This document shows, piece after piece, positions 35,311-45,089 of a DNA stretch of 64,000 nucleotides (positions within the stretch are counted from its first letter, which is position 1; every line of letters starts with the position of its first letter). The position numbers and the translations under genes are program-made. The stretch is from Suillus spraguei (lineage: Eukaryota > Basidiomycota > Agaricomycetes > Boletales > Suillaceae), in the NCBI GenBank assembly GCA_016800925.1, contig JABCPU010000077.1, forward strand, positions 152,356 to 216,355, in the 5' to 3' direction. The notes beneath the pieces were generated by a model, which had not been told where the DNA came from, did not search any database, and worked only from the letters and a program-made list of their open reading frames with translations.

Positions 35311-36449
35311 CGTCTAGAAGTCGTGCAAATATTCCGGGACCAATTCTTCGAAAGATTTCTTTTTCTTTTCTTCTCGTCCGTGGCGAATTCCTGAGCTTTG
35401 TTACTATATTTCGGAGGGGGAGGGGAATTGTGGAGTAGTGGAGGGTTGTTCGAGTTGAGAAGTTCCATCACGTGTCAAGGGTGTATCCATGGATACTTCT
35501 TCTATGATCCTCATGCTAACTCCATCAGTATCGTATTCCACAAGAATTCTCCATCTCCTAGTTCGTAAGAGGAAATTTCGCGTACTTCTGGCGCATGCCA
35601 GACATCGTTCATGGTATCGAATTGGTCATCATCCTCGGTTGGGATCAACGAGGGCACGGGTTCTTCTTTATCAGGGATTTCTTCATTGAAGCTGAAAGAG
35701 TTTTCGGGGGAACGAAGAACTTAGATACTTTGGTACATTGGTGCTTCGCCTGGGAGTTCTTCTTCCGTTTTCTCTTTCCGTGTTTTGGTCTTTTATTGGC
35801 CGTTGCTCAATAGGTTCTTGTCCGCCCGTATTCGGGTTCGATTCATTCTTGCGTTTCTCTGCACGGGGAATCGGTGATACTGCTTGGCAGTTGACACGTG
35901 GAGTGGGTCTATAGTACGTGGCATTCGTACTTCTGGTTCTGGTTTTCAGGAACATCGATAGGAGAAGCGATGAATGGTTTCGGAAGACGGGAATGTTGCC
36001 ATCTGGTATGGTGATTGAAGAGTTGGGTAACCCGTTCTTCTTCGATCTTCGTCTATATCGATTTCGATCTCGTCTGATTTTCTGTCCGTGAAAGGACAAG
36101 TGTTTCAGCAGCCCAATCTATAATTGGGTTCATTGCTCGTAACCATGGGATTCCAAGGAGGATTTGATCTCTCCTTCCTAGTTTGGTGATGTTGAATTTT
36201 CCATACATGGTTCGGTCGTCATTTTGACCACTAGGAGGCAGTAATGCGTGATCGGTCCTCCTTTGATAAGAGTCCATCTGCCGTTGTAACTCGAAATGGT
36301 TCTTTGAGTTTTCGTCGTGTGATTTGATGGAGTTTCACAAACTCTTCTGAGATGAATGTGCCCGCTGCTCCTGAATCGATAACAGCGGTGGTGTCGACGG
36401 ATTTCAAGCGAGTACGCGAGTGAGGGTGATAGGGACACGAAGTTCTTTT

Positions 36450-37357
36450 CTTTCACCTACAGCGCGTACAAGTCTTAGTAGTACATTGGGAGAAACATAC
36501 GTCGAATCTTTGTTTCTCCAAGTCAAAAATCCTCACAATCCGTCTCACGGTTTCTTCATCTTCTTCTTCTCCTTTAACTTCGGTTTGTCGGAGTGGTGTC
36601 TTCTTCTTTCTATCAGGACAATTATGGATGCGGTGTCCTGTCTTTCTGCATCCGAAGCATTGCCCTTTCTTCATGCATTCGGATCTCTCCATGTCGGAGA
36701 TTCGATCTACGACCATTGCATTGGAATCTTGGTTCGGAATATACCGTGCATTCCCATAGTTCTTCTTCTTCTGTTGTGGAACATGACTGTCCTCATGGCG
36801 TTAAGCCGATGATGGGCATTGTCAATAGCAATGCATTGCAGCACAACGTCTCTGAATATTTCGGAGACATCTCCCGTATTGAAAAGCTTTGTAAGGATAC
36901 CCCAGTTAAGGCCGTCTTGGAAGAACTGGATCTTCGTCGCATTGTCAGTGATCTGAGCCTTGGCTGCAAGTGCCTCAAAGTCAGCGACGTAGGTGTGGAG
37001 ATCTTCGGTTCCTTGTTTGAGATCTCTGAGGCGTGTAAGTGCGGTCATCCTGGTATCCACTGGTTCGAATGCTTCTTTGAAGCTCTTCATAAACTCCACC
37101 ATCGTCCCATAACCAACTTTTTGTCCTGATGTGTTGGTAGATTGGGCGTGTTCAAGGAATTGTTCCTTCCATGACTTGGCATTCTTTTCGGTCATGAAGG
37201 ATGTTATGTAGATGATCTTCTGCTTGTCGGTAGTGTAAAGCTTTTCATTGATGTCAAAGTGCAGATTGCACGACTGGATAAACTCGCGAGAGTTATCACG
37301 ATCTCCATCGAAACCTATCGGTTGACCGATCTTGTATTCGAATTCTTTGGTCGACAT
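36450..37357 (-). pseudogene. Gag of Gypsy copy 2
   Basis: Starts MSTKEFEYKIGQPIGFDGDR at 37357, the intact N terminus that copy 1 lacks, and continues through a helical capsid region. A zinc knuckle CFGCRKTGHRIHNC lies near 36650. One base is missing near 36790 relative to copy 1 (CACGTCAT versus CAGTCAT), shifting the frame. The 5' leader between the LTR and gag is about 195 nt. Protease (VIDSGAAG) follows at about 36390-36100. Confidence 0.88.
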
Positions 37358-37542
37358 GGTTGATGATTCTTCTGGTGAGTTATACTTTCTCGGTGCCTAC
37401 ACGCGCTGTCTTGCTGTCCGTTAGGGCTTTCTTCTGTCAGAGGGCTTCTCTTGACAATCTGCTCAGCGTACGCGTACGCTAGTCTGCTGATCTAAGCGAT
37501 CAGGGTTCAGGGTCGAAGACTGGATAGTCGACGATCAAAATG

Positions 37543-37553
37543 ACTTTAATCTT
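37543..37553 (-). promoter_or_regulatory. Putative self-priming primer-binding site
   Basis: On the minus strand, AAGATTAAAGT lies one base inside the 5' LTR border. It is the exact reverse complement of ACTTTAATCTT, located in the LTR at 37818-37828, about 34 nt after the TATTTAAG box, where transcription should start. This is the arrangement of Tf1/sushi-type self-priming elements. Confidence 0.7.
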
Positions 37554-37554
37554 T

Positions 37555-38031
37555 TGTTACGAACTGGGGTGGCGTCACCAGCGACAGTGAAAAGACACAG
37601 ACGGTCTGCTGGGAAGTTCTTACAACGTCCAAAAGAGGACGAGGTGAAAGTTCAAGGAACGCGTTCCAAGTACGATCAAGGGTTCAGCCTCCAAGACTAG
37701 TCTTAGGAGGTATCCGCGAGAATAGAGACTAAGGCTAAGGAGTGCTTAGACTTAGAGACGATTCAAGACGACTTAGGTTGGAGACCTAAGCGAAGGAGAT
37801 TCCAGGTAAAACCCAGTAAGATTAAAGTAGGGAATCTACTACAAGTACACTGTGCTTAAATAGGCCAATATGTGCGCACAGACCAAGAAGGGTGTGAGAA
37901 TATACGTGCGTATCCAAAGAAGGAAGGCAACTATAGTACAGATGCGTTGAGCATATGAGTCAGAGTCATGTTATGTAATATACACGGTAAATGAGGTAAG
38001 AAAATGAATAGGGGCACGTACGATTGTAACA
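37555..38031 (-). repeat. 5' LTR of Gypsy copy 2
   Basis: 477 bp with TGTTAC/GTAACA ends. A TATA-like box TATTTAAG (about 37853-37860, minus strand) precedes the predicted transcript start. Confidence 0.93.
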
Positions 38032-38921
38032 GACATACATGCCATTGAGCCGGCCTTACAGTTCCAGAATCTTGACATCTTTTCGGCTTGTCTCGGTGTC
38101 CCACTCTATCTCACAGACGAAGACCATCTGCGCATTGCGCAGACATGGCGCTCTGTGCAGCTACTATACCTCTCGTCTATCGTCCAGCGTGTTATCCGGA
38201 CCCACAAACCTCCAGCCAGCATTGCATCCCTGGTGTACTATGCGCGATATTGTCACCGCTTAAAAGTGCTTGGGCTGTGCCTCGATGCATCTACAAAAGC
38301 CAGCGTCCATGCATGCGTGCAGGCTGTGGACGCCTGCGGAGAGAGCATTCCAGAAACAAATTTCAGCCTCCCATCTCCCTCGATCCAGATGGTCGAGTTT
38401 GGTCCTTCGTGGCTGGAGTGTAACTTTGACCCTGTACAAATCAATTTTTTAGCCAAGGCGTTCACGAGGATTTTTTCCAACCTGGCTGCGTGCCGTGCGT
38501 GCCGGACGGAGGAGCTTGGAGTGCCGCAGGCTGCGTGGACTTGGGTAAAGGTGCAGACATTGTACGAATATATTCTCTTTGTGGATCAGAGCTGCAATGC
38601 CAATGCCCCACTGAGCACATGGAAGTCGAAGCTGTTTTCTAAGGTGTGTCGTGTGTGACTTTCTCGCTGCCAGATATTGAATTGTACCTCCAGTGGAGCT
38701 TGGAGTACGGAAGAGATTATGAAAGGGTAGCCCTGGCGGCGCCTGGTTCATCCTTGGAAGCTGACTTTGATGAGTGCGTGTTCTTTCCATTTACGGGCTC
38801 ACTTCTGCACACTGACCTTTGGTGTTACAGTGATCAGAATGCGGAAGCATTCAATCAGATCATGTATAAGACCGCAAGAGACGAACTTGCAAAGATATCC
38901 AAAGAACACGAGATCATGTGA
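38032..38921 (+). pseudogene. F-box/LRR-like protein, 3' fragment
   Basis: An open frame begins directly at the Gypsy LTR border (ALQFQNLDIFSACLG, then YLTDEDHLRIAQTWRSVQLL) and continues with YYARYCHRLKVLGLCLDAST and a later IQMVEFGPSW segment up to about 38645. The spacing of short Leu-rich strands resembles the C-terminal half of basidiomycete F-box/LRR-type proteins. The N-terminal F-box is absent, cut off by the retrotransposon. A further frame, 38672-38921 (DIELYLQWSLEYGRDYERV), probably after an intron, may be a continuation but was not recognised. Family call moderate. Confidence 0.5.
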
Positions 38922-40420
38922 ATAGAGTGTAGGGTGTCATCATCTACCCGTGACAACCAGAGTGGGGTTATTTTAGGAAGACATGAGGATCCATGCCTGG
39001 TGACCACTGTATTAGTTATTTCCGGGCCATAGAACAGGATCCCCCTAATGATTGTGAGCAGAAGTGAAACAGGACCGAGTTATCAGGCTCTAGCCCCATC
39101 AGTTTAGTTTTCCGCGTAGCAAATCTTCTCGAGCTTCAACCAGCCTCTCAGCCTTGATCCGGACATCGAAACTTTCTGCTAGGCTCGTACAAAAGTTTTG
39201 TTGAAGTTGGCATGACCTTCTCCGTCAGCACTGTCATCTCGCGCCAAATCATTGTACAGATTCATTCATGACCGCCCCCTTCATTCAAAGACCCATATTA
39301 AATTTGCTTTTGTACTTGGCTTCGTACGACAATAAGTACACACCGCAATCAATCAAGCAAGAGTGAATATCTTACTGGATTTTTTTTAAATGACACATTA
39401 CTGACCAATGGTTCTGATGGTGATGTAACTAAGCTGTGGAGTAAGAAATGGGTACTCTCCAGAGCGGGAGTTTTTGTTTATTGTGGTAAAAGTATTGTAT
39501 GGTGCTCATCGGACTCGTCTTCCCGTTCTATCCATTCCTATCAGACAGGCATCACTCTCCTCGGCACAGCCAATAACAAAGTTTCCTGTTGCAAACTGCA
39601 GAGAAAGATGAGTGATGAAAAGGTGACGAGTAAGAAAAATGGGCTACGGAGATACGATTTAAGCCAATATTAATGCTAACGGAGTTGCTTGTACAGATGA
39701 GATAATCGACTTGGAGTGTAGTGCTGGCAAAGGTGGGCGAGGAACATGTAGGATAGAAGATATCGAGGGGTCGTTAGCATTGACTCTGCCACGAGTGGCA
39801 ACAGGGCTCGACAACGGGCAACAGAGACTGCGAGCAAGAGTGAAACCTGCAGGAGACATACAAATGAACAACTCTAAGGAACCATGAGAGCAAATTTTTT
39901 GAACAACAAATTTCAAGGAGAGTCACCATGGCCACAAAAGAGGCATTGCAGTGAATGAACGATATAGACTAAGCAGAAGTTGCGTGGCTGTATCTAGCTT
40001 GTGTCCTTGAAACTGATTTCTGGCACATAAATACGATGGATAAAAGTGAGACGCTATAGCGAGACACGAACCCAAGTACCACTCCATAATGAACTATCCT
40101 GCATGCGTCGCGCCTTCAAGAGAGTCGATCAAGTCACAGAACCGTAATCAACTTCCACGAAGACAGGACGGGGACCAGTTGTTCAATATCCCTCATATTA
40201 AGTCATCTAGACACCTTGCCGTATTTATATGGACTCAGGATGCAATGTACATACCCACAACTTGAAGCTTGAAGGCGTACACAAGACCAAATCACCCCAA
40301 ACCCTTGCGCTCGTTCGCTGGACCATCGTCATGATGGCGGTTACTAAATTAAACAACATAACAGGCTTGTCATGATATATGATAAATACAGAGTAGAATG
40401 TCTTTCCAGAAAGACTCAGA
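38922..40420. other. Intergenic, no gene recognised
   Basis: Only short frames without family features. It lies 3' of both flanking gene fragments (F-box-like on plus, transporter on minus). Confidence 0.4.
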
Positions 40421-40439
40421 CTACATTTCCTCCTCCTCC

Positions 40440-40471
<32 letters not shown>

Positions 40472-40855
40472 GAGGGCCAACCTCCCAGTAAGATTAGCAG
40501 CATCAACCGCATTCTGCCTGTCCCCTAGGTACCAGTTCGGCATTGCGAGAGCAAGTAAAATAGGTACAACGTTCATTACAGTGGCCACGATTACCATGAT
40601 CTTCATCATGTCGTCGTACGCTAAAACATAATCGATGAGCACATCTATTGATATATATACACATGATGGCACAGCTATTTCGAACGCACCGTTGATGACG
40701 CCCTCGCGCACGGGATCGCCAGGCGGATACGACGCTGCTAATGTTATACTTCCGTACAGCTCTGCACGTTGCTCGTCACTCAACCACGGCAGATACTTCT
40801 TTAGGTTGACTGGCATCATGTTAGACCAAATCGCACCGGCTGTAGTCCTATTTGA
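40421..40855 (-). pseudogene. Siderophore-type MFS transporter, 3' fragment
   Basis: On the minus strand a TTAGAIWSNMMP segment starts the homology, followed by LKKYLPWLSDEQRAELYGS and a SYPPGDPVREGVIN segment. After a 69-nt intron (40621-40689) comes AYDDMMKIMVIVATVMNVVP (last TM segment) and a MPNWYLGDRQNAVD tail. This is the C-terminal end of fungal siderophore-iron transporters, which import ferric siderophores. The C terminus is extended by a run of about 15 Glu encoded by a CTC/GAG trinucleotide repeat (40434-40467). Everything upstream of the last TM segments is missing: an in-frame stop lies just before the homology and the next fragment begins within 5 bp. Confidence 0.75.
40434..40467. 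repeat. Trinucleotide (CTC)n microsatellite
   Basis: About 11 uninterrupted triplets, encoding poly-Glu at the end of the transporter fragment on the minus strand. Confidence 0.9.
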
Positions 40856-40858
40856 TCA

Positions 40859-41698
40859 CTAGATATCCATGAGACTGGACATACCCCATGCGTTCCTGAC
40901 TGCGCCCAACGTGCGCTTGGGCAACTCTTACAGGAAATCATTGCTCAATCAGGCGACATCAGTGTTCTCGACTGGATCGGACAACCTTCCGAGTTCAACA
41001 GCTGTCTTCCAGCTCATATCACCTCTTACACCACCCCTTCACGCACCCTTCCACCTTTGTCTGAAGATGATATTCACACACAAGTCTCTTCATTGCGCGA
41101 ATCCGTGTCTACAGCTCTAGCATTGAAAATGTATGACCAGCTTGAACAGCTGATGGCTCCTCGATTCGCAAATTGCAGACTTCATCTGCCTTGCATTTCA
41201 TTCCGTATCACAGAAGTCAGACGGAAGAGCGGTCCAACCAAGGAGTATAGAATCAAGGCAGACGGCCTTCACGATCTCTTCATCACCACTGCAGAGACCA
41301 TAGTTCAGTATTCGCGGGCAAAGCCCATTCAGCAGGCATTCTTACTCGTCCATCCATGGGATTGGTATCTCCTCAGAGTGCCTGACTTTGCGGAGCAGCC
41401 TGACTTCACAGATGATACGGAGAGCACAGGAGATTGGAGTGAGGCCGGGTCCCCGGTTGATGACTCACAACCGTATGATTTGAGCGGGTTTCCTGGCGGC
41501 TTGCCTGTTGAAGAGGAACCCGTCTTTCGAGCGTTGCGGTTCATGGTTCGCCTCGGACAGCCTTTCGATGCATTTTTACTAGCGCAGCAGCGTGTCAGAG
41601 AATACAAGAGGATCACGTTGGACTATAACATTGTTCCACAGGTCAAGGACATTACTTCTGTTGATGACATGGACATTCGTACCATAGAAATACTCTAG
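40859..41698 (+). pseudogene. HET-type (heterokaryon incompatibility) protein, C-terminal fragment
   Basis: The frame reads ALGQLLQEIIAQSGDISVL, DWIGQPSEFNSCLPAHI and a VSSLRESV helix, then LPCISFRITEVRR and KADGLHDLFITT, ending IEIL at 41698. As far as I recall, this succession follows the HET domain in Agaricomycete vegetative-incompatibility-type proteins (ALGRLLQEI, SGDI, DWVG, EFNSCLP). The N-terminal HET domain itself is absent, so the gene is truncated where it meets the transporter fragment. The remaining frame of about 275 codons has no stop, which might mean recent truncation. Confidence 0.55.
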
Positions 41699-42169
41699 CT
41701 GTATTTAAAGGTCAGGGTATCTTGTTTGCGCTTGTATTGTTACCATATAGATGCATGCATAGACACCACATGCCCTTCAAAGCAGACATTGGAGACATCC
41801 ATTGGGCACTACATTCTGCATGAGCTAGTGTCATCTCGCAACAAATTGCTGTACTGTTTGTCACTAGTCAGCCCCAGTAAGAACTGGTTGTGCTCGAAAC
41901 ATCTGGGGTGTGCCAGAATATGACGATTATCGTAGTGGCTGAAAAAAAAAGCATCAATTAGCACATTATTTTCGGTATGAAATGGTGGAAATAGCATATT
42001 CACAATAAGATGGGGCAAAGCCTCTGATGCGTGCCTTATATGTTTTTCTCTGCACGAGCATATGAAAATTACACTGGCTCAAAGTGTTGAAACTCGCTTA
42101 ATTTGTCACACGTGCAAAACACGTACAGAGTGCATGTGACCGAATAATGACCACAGTCGATCATTGACA
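41699..42169. other. Intergenic, no gene recognised
   Basis: AT-rich flank between the HET-like fragment and the first Helitron unit. The Helitron 3' end begins at 42170 after the host sequence ATTGACA. Confidence 0.4.
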
Positions 42170-42603
42170 CGAGTCCACCACCCGTTGTGCCTTCGGCACA
42201 GGAAGCAAAAGGAGTGCTTCGCACTCCTTTTGCTCCCTGGCCAAGGCTTCATCCTAATAATTCTGTTTGCCTTCCTGGCCTTGGCTTCATCCTAATAATC
42301 ATCTTTAATAATGATAATAGGTCTTGAAATAAATTATAACTTTAACCAATATTTTGAGAGAAGTAAAAGTACCACATCACCATCTTTGTGAGTTTATTGC
42401 CCATCTCATCCTCATGTCATTGCATTTGATTTTGATTTTTTTAAATTATTTACTGCAAACTATTAACTTGACTAAATCTTTTGTGTCAAGTTTCAATAGG
42501 GGGCAACATTATTAAGTTGTCACATGTCCCATCTCCTGTCTCCCATCTTGTGTCTCCCGTCTCCTGCATCTCCTGTATCTCCCATCTCCCGTCTCCTGTC
42601 TTG

Positions 42604-42645
<42 letters not shown>

Positions 42646-43229
42646 CGTCTCCCGTCTCCCGTCTCCCGTCTCCCGTCTCCCGTCTCCCGTCTCCCGTCTC
42701 CCATCTCCCATCTCCCATCTCCCATCTCCCATCTCCCATCTCCCATCTCCCATCTCCCATCTCCCATCTCCCATCTCCCATCTCCCATCTCCCATCTCCC
42801 ATCTCCCATCTCCCATCTCCCATCTCCCATCTCCCATCTCCTTCGCACTTCTTTTTGGCTTTGCCCTGCTTTTTGGCTTTGCACTCCTTTGCACTCCTTT
42901 TGGCTTCACTTTTGGCTGAACACTCCCTTTGGCCTCAGCTCCATCCTAATAATTTCATTTTCCCCCAGGTTCAGACAACCTGTGGCAGATGACAACCCAT
43001 CATTTGGTTTCACCCCAGCTTCAGACAACCCGTGGCAAATTTTTAACCCATGTGGCGCTGCACGTGACAAAACCACGCAATCATACAATGGGAGAACAGT
43101 GTATTGAATCGGCACTCGAAAAAACCACGCGATATTTCCAAATAAAGGTTTAGCCGAGCTAAGCGTTCCTAAGCGAAAGCCATGTGAGCTAGCGAGCCAG
43201 ATTCCCACCTTTCTCCCATACTTTATAGA
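42170..43229 (-). mobile_element. Helitron unit 1, non-coding
   Basis: About 1.06 kb. From left (3' end): GTGCC-TTC-GGCAC hairpin, a larger hairpin with GCAAAAGGAGTGC arms, an AT-rich shared segment, a 7-bp minisatellite (42527-42842), then the shared 5' region with GACAACCCATGGCAAA-like sequence, and the TTATAGA end. No real gene. Confidence 0.85.
42527..42842. repeat. 7-bp CT-rich minisatellite, unit 1
   Basis: About 45 tandem copies of TCTCCCR on the plus strand; the right half is homogeneous TCTCCCA, the left half mixes TCTCCCG and TCTCCTG variants. The minus strand is (GGGAGAY)n, fitting the G3-N4 pattern of G-quadruplexes. All six frames are open only because of the period-7 repeat. 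Confidence 0.93.
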
Positions 43230-44711
43230 CGAGTCCACCACCCGTTGTGCCTACGGCACAGGAAGCAAAAGGAGTGCTTCGCACTCCTTTTGCTCCCTGG
43301 CCAAGGCTTCATCCTAATAATTCTGTTTGCCCAAGGCACAGGAAGGCAAAAAGAGTGCTTCGCACTCTTTTTGCCTTCCTGGCCTTGGCTTCATCCCAAT
43401 AATTCTCTTTTGCCCACACTCTTTTTGGCTTTCTGGCCTTGGCTTCATCCTAATAATCATCTTTAATAATGATAATTGGTCTTGAAATAAATTATAACTT
43501 TAACCAATATTTTGAGAGAAGTAAAAGTACCACATCACCATCTTTGTGAGTTTATTGCCCATCTCATCCTCATGTCATTGCATTTGATGTTGATTTTTTT
43601 AAATTATTGACTGCAAACTATTAACTTGAATAAATCTTTTGTGTCAAGTTTTAATAGGGGGCAACAGTATTAAGTTGTCACACAACAAAATCATGCAAGT
43701 GTCCCATCTCCTGTCTCTCATTTCCTCTTACCAGTCTGCTGTCTCCCATCTTGTGTCTCCTGTCTCCCATCTCCCATCTTGTGTCTCCCATCTCCCATCT
43801 TGTGTCTCCTGTCTTGTGTCTCCCGTCTCCCATCTCCCATCTCCTGTCTCCTGTCTCATCTCTCCTGTCTCCCATCTCCCCATCTCCCCCATCTCCCCCA
43901 TCTCCCGTCTCCCCATCTCCCCCATCTCCCCTGTCTCCCATCTCTCCTGTCTCCTGTCTCCTGTCTCCCGTCTCCCGTCTCCCGTCTCCCGTCTCCCGTC
44001 TCCCGTCTCCCGTCTCCCGTCTCCCGTCTCCCGTCTCCCGTCTCCCGTCTCCCGTCTCCCGTCTCCCATCTCCCGTCTCCCGTCTCCCGTCTCCCATCTC
44101 CCGTCTCCATCTCCCGTCTCCCATCTCCTGTCTCCCACCTCCTGTCTCCCACCTCCTGTCTCCCATGCCTTCATTCTCTCCTCCCCATGCTCTTTTGTCC
44201 CCCCATCTCTCCACCCTAATGATCATAGCAGCTTTTGAAACAAATCACATGATTTTTCACATGACAAAGTTCAGTTCTTTGATAGCCAAAATATAATCAA
44301 TTTAAGAGAAATCTATCAGAAGATTTTTCCTGAGGGTGGGGGAGGACACTTCCAGCCTGCTGGCAACTTCCAACCTGGTACCCTCCTTTTTTGCTTTCCA
44401 CTTTTTTGCACTCCTTTTTGACTTCACTTTTGGCTTCACACTGCCTTTGGCTCCCTGGCCTCAGCTCCATCCTAATAATTTGGTTTTACCCCAGCTTCAG
44501 ACAACCCATGGCAAATTTCACCAGCTACACAGTCACGTGACCAAATCACGCAATCACACAATCACACAATGGGACAACAGCCGGCACTCGAAAAAACCAC
44601 GCGAGAAATTTCCAAACCGAGCTAAGCGCTCCCATGTGGCCTTTAGCGATGCAAGCGAAAGCCATGTGAGCTAGCGAGCACTTTCCCACCTTTCCCCCCT
44701 TACTTTATAGA
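43230..44711 (-). mobile_element. Helitron unit 2, non-coding
   Basis: About 1.48 kb, closely related to units 1, 5 and 6. It has a second long hairpin (arms GGCAAAAAGAGTGC, 43344-43377), a minisatellite at 43700-44165, and compared with unit 5 a deletion of about 120 bp after CAACTTCCAACCTGGTA (near 44380). 5' end type TTATAGA. Confidence 0.85.
43700..44165. repeat. 7-bp CT-rich minisatellite, unit 2
   Basis: Same TCTCCYR repeat as in unit 1 with a long homogeneous TCTCCCG block (about 43965-44100). Minus strand is G-quadruplex-capable. Confidence 0.93.
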
Positions 44712-45089
44712 CGAGTCCACCACCCGTTGTGCCTTCGGCACAGGAAGCAAAAGGAGTGCTTCGCACTCCTTTTGCTCCCTGGCCAAGGCTTCATCCTAAT
44801 AATTCTGTTTGCCTTCCTGGCCTTGGCTTCATCCCAATAATTCTCTTTTGCCCAAGGCACAGAAAGCCAAAAAGAGTGCTTCACACTCTTTTTGGCTTTC
44901 TGGCCTTGGCTTCATCCTAATAATCACTACTTTGTGCACCTTAACTTATTCGCAATCATAGTGGATTTTAAAACAGACATGTACATTTTGAGCAGCATTT
45001 CAAGAAAACTAAAACTAAAATCTACTGCACCATCTAAAAGTGCACTATACATTCGGTCCTCTATATAAAAGTACATCAATATACATCAA

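Larger units (their letters stand above)
30433..38031 (-). mobile_element. Ty3/Gypsy chromodomain retrotransposon, copy 2
   Basis: A full-length element of the same family as copy 1, on the minus strand, with LTRs at 37555-38031 (5') and 30433-30907 (3'). Order from the 5' end: LTR, self-priming PBS, gag, protease, RT, RNase H, integrase, chromodomain, ORF3a, ORF3b, polypurine tract (30911-30920), LTR. The LTRs differ at roughly a tenth of positions, so the insertion is not recent. The bases next to it (CAAAC on the left, GACAT on the right) are not a target duplication. Confidence 0.93.

Noticed and set aside
39659..39916. Minus-strand frame of 85 residues in the intergenic region
   Set aside because: No recognisable family, no intron support and no conservation evidence within the window.
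42486..44300. Long open frames (up to about 200 residues) in all six frames over the CT-rich arrays, with MGDGRWE- or HLPSPIS-type repeats
   Set aside because: A 7-bp repeat with few stop-forming words is open in every frame and gives a period-7 peptide. There is no start context, domain or splice pattern.
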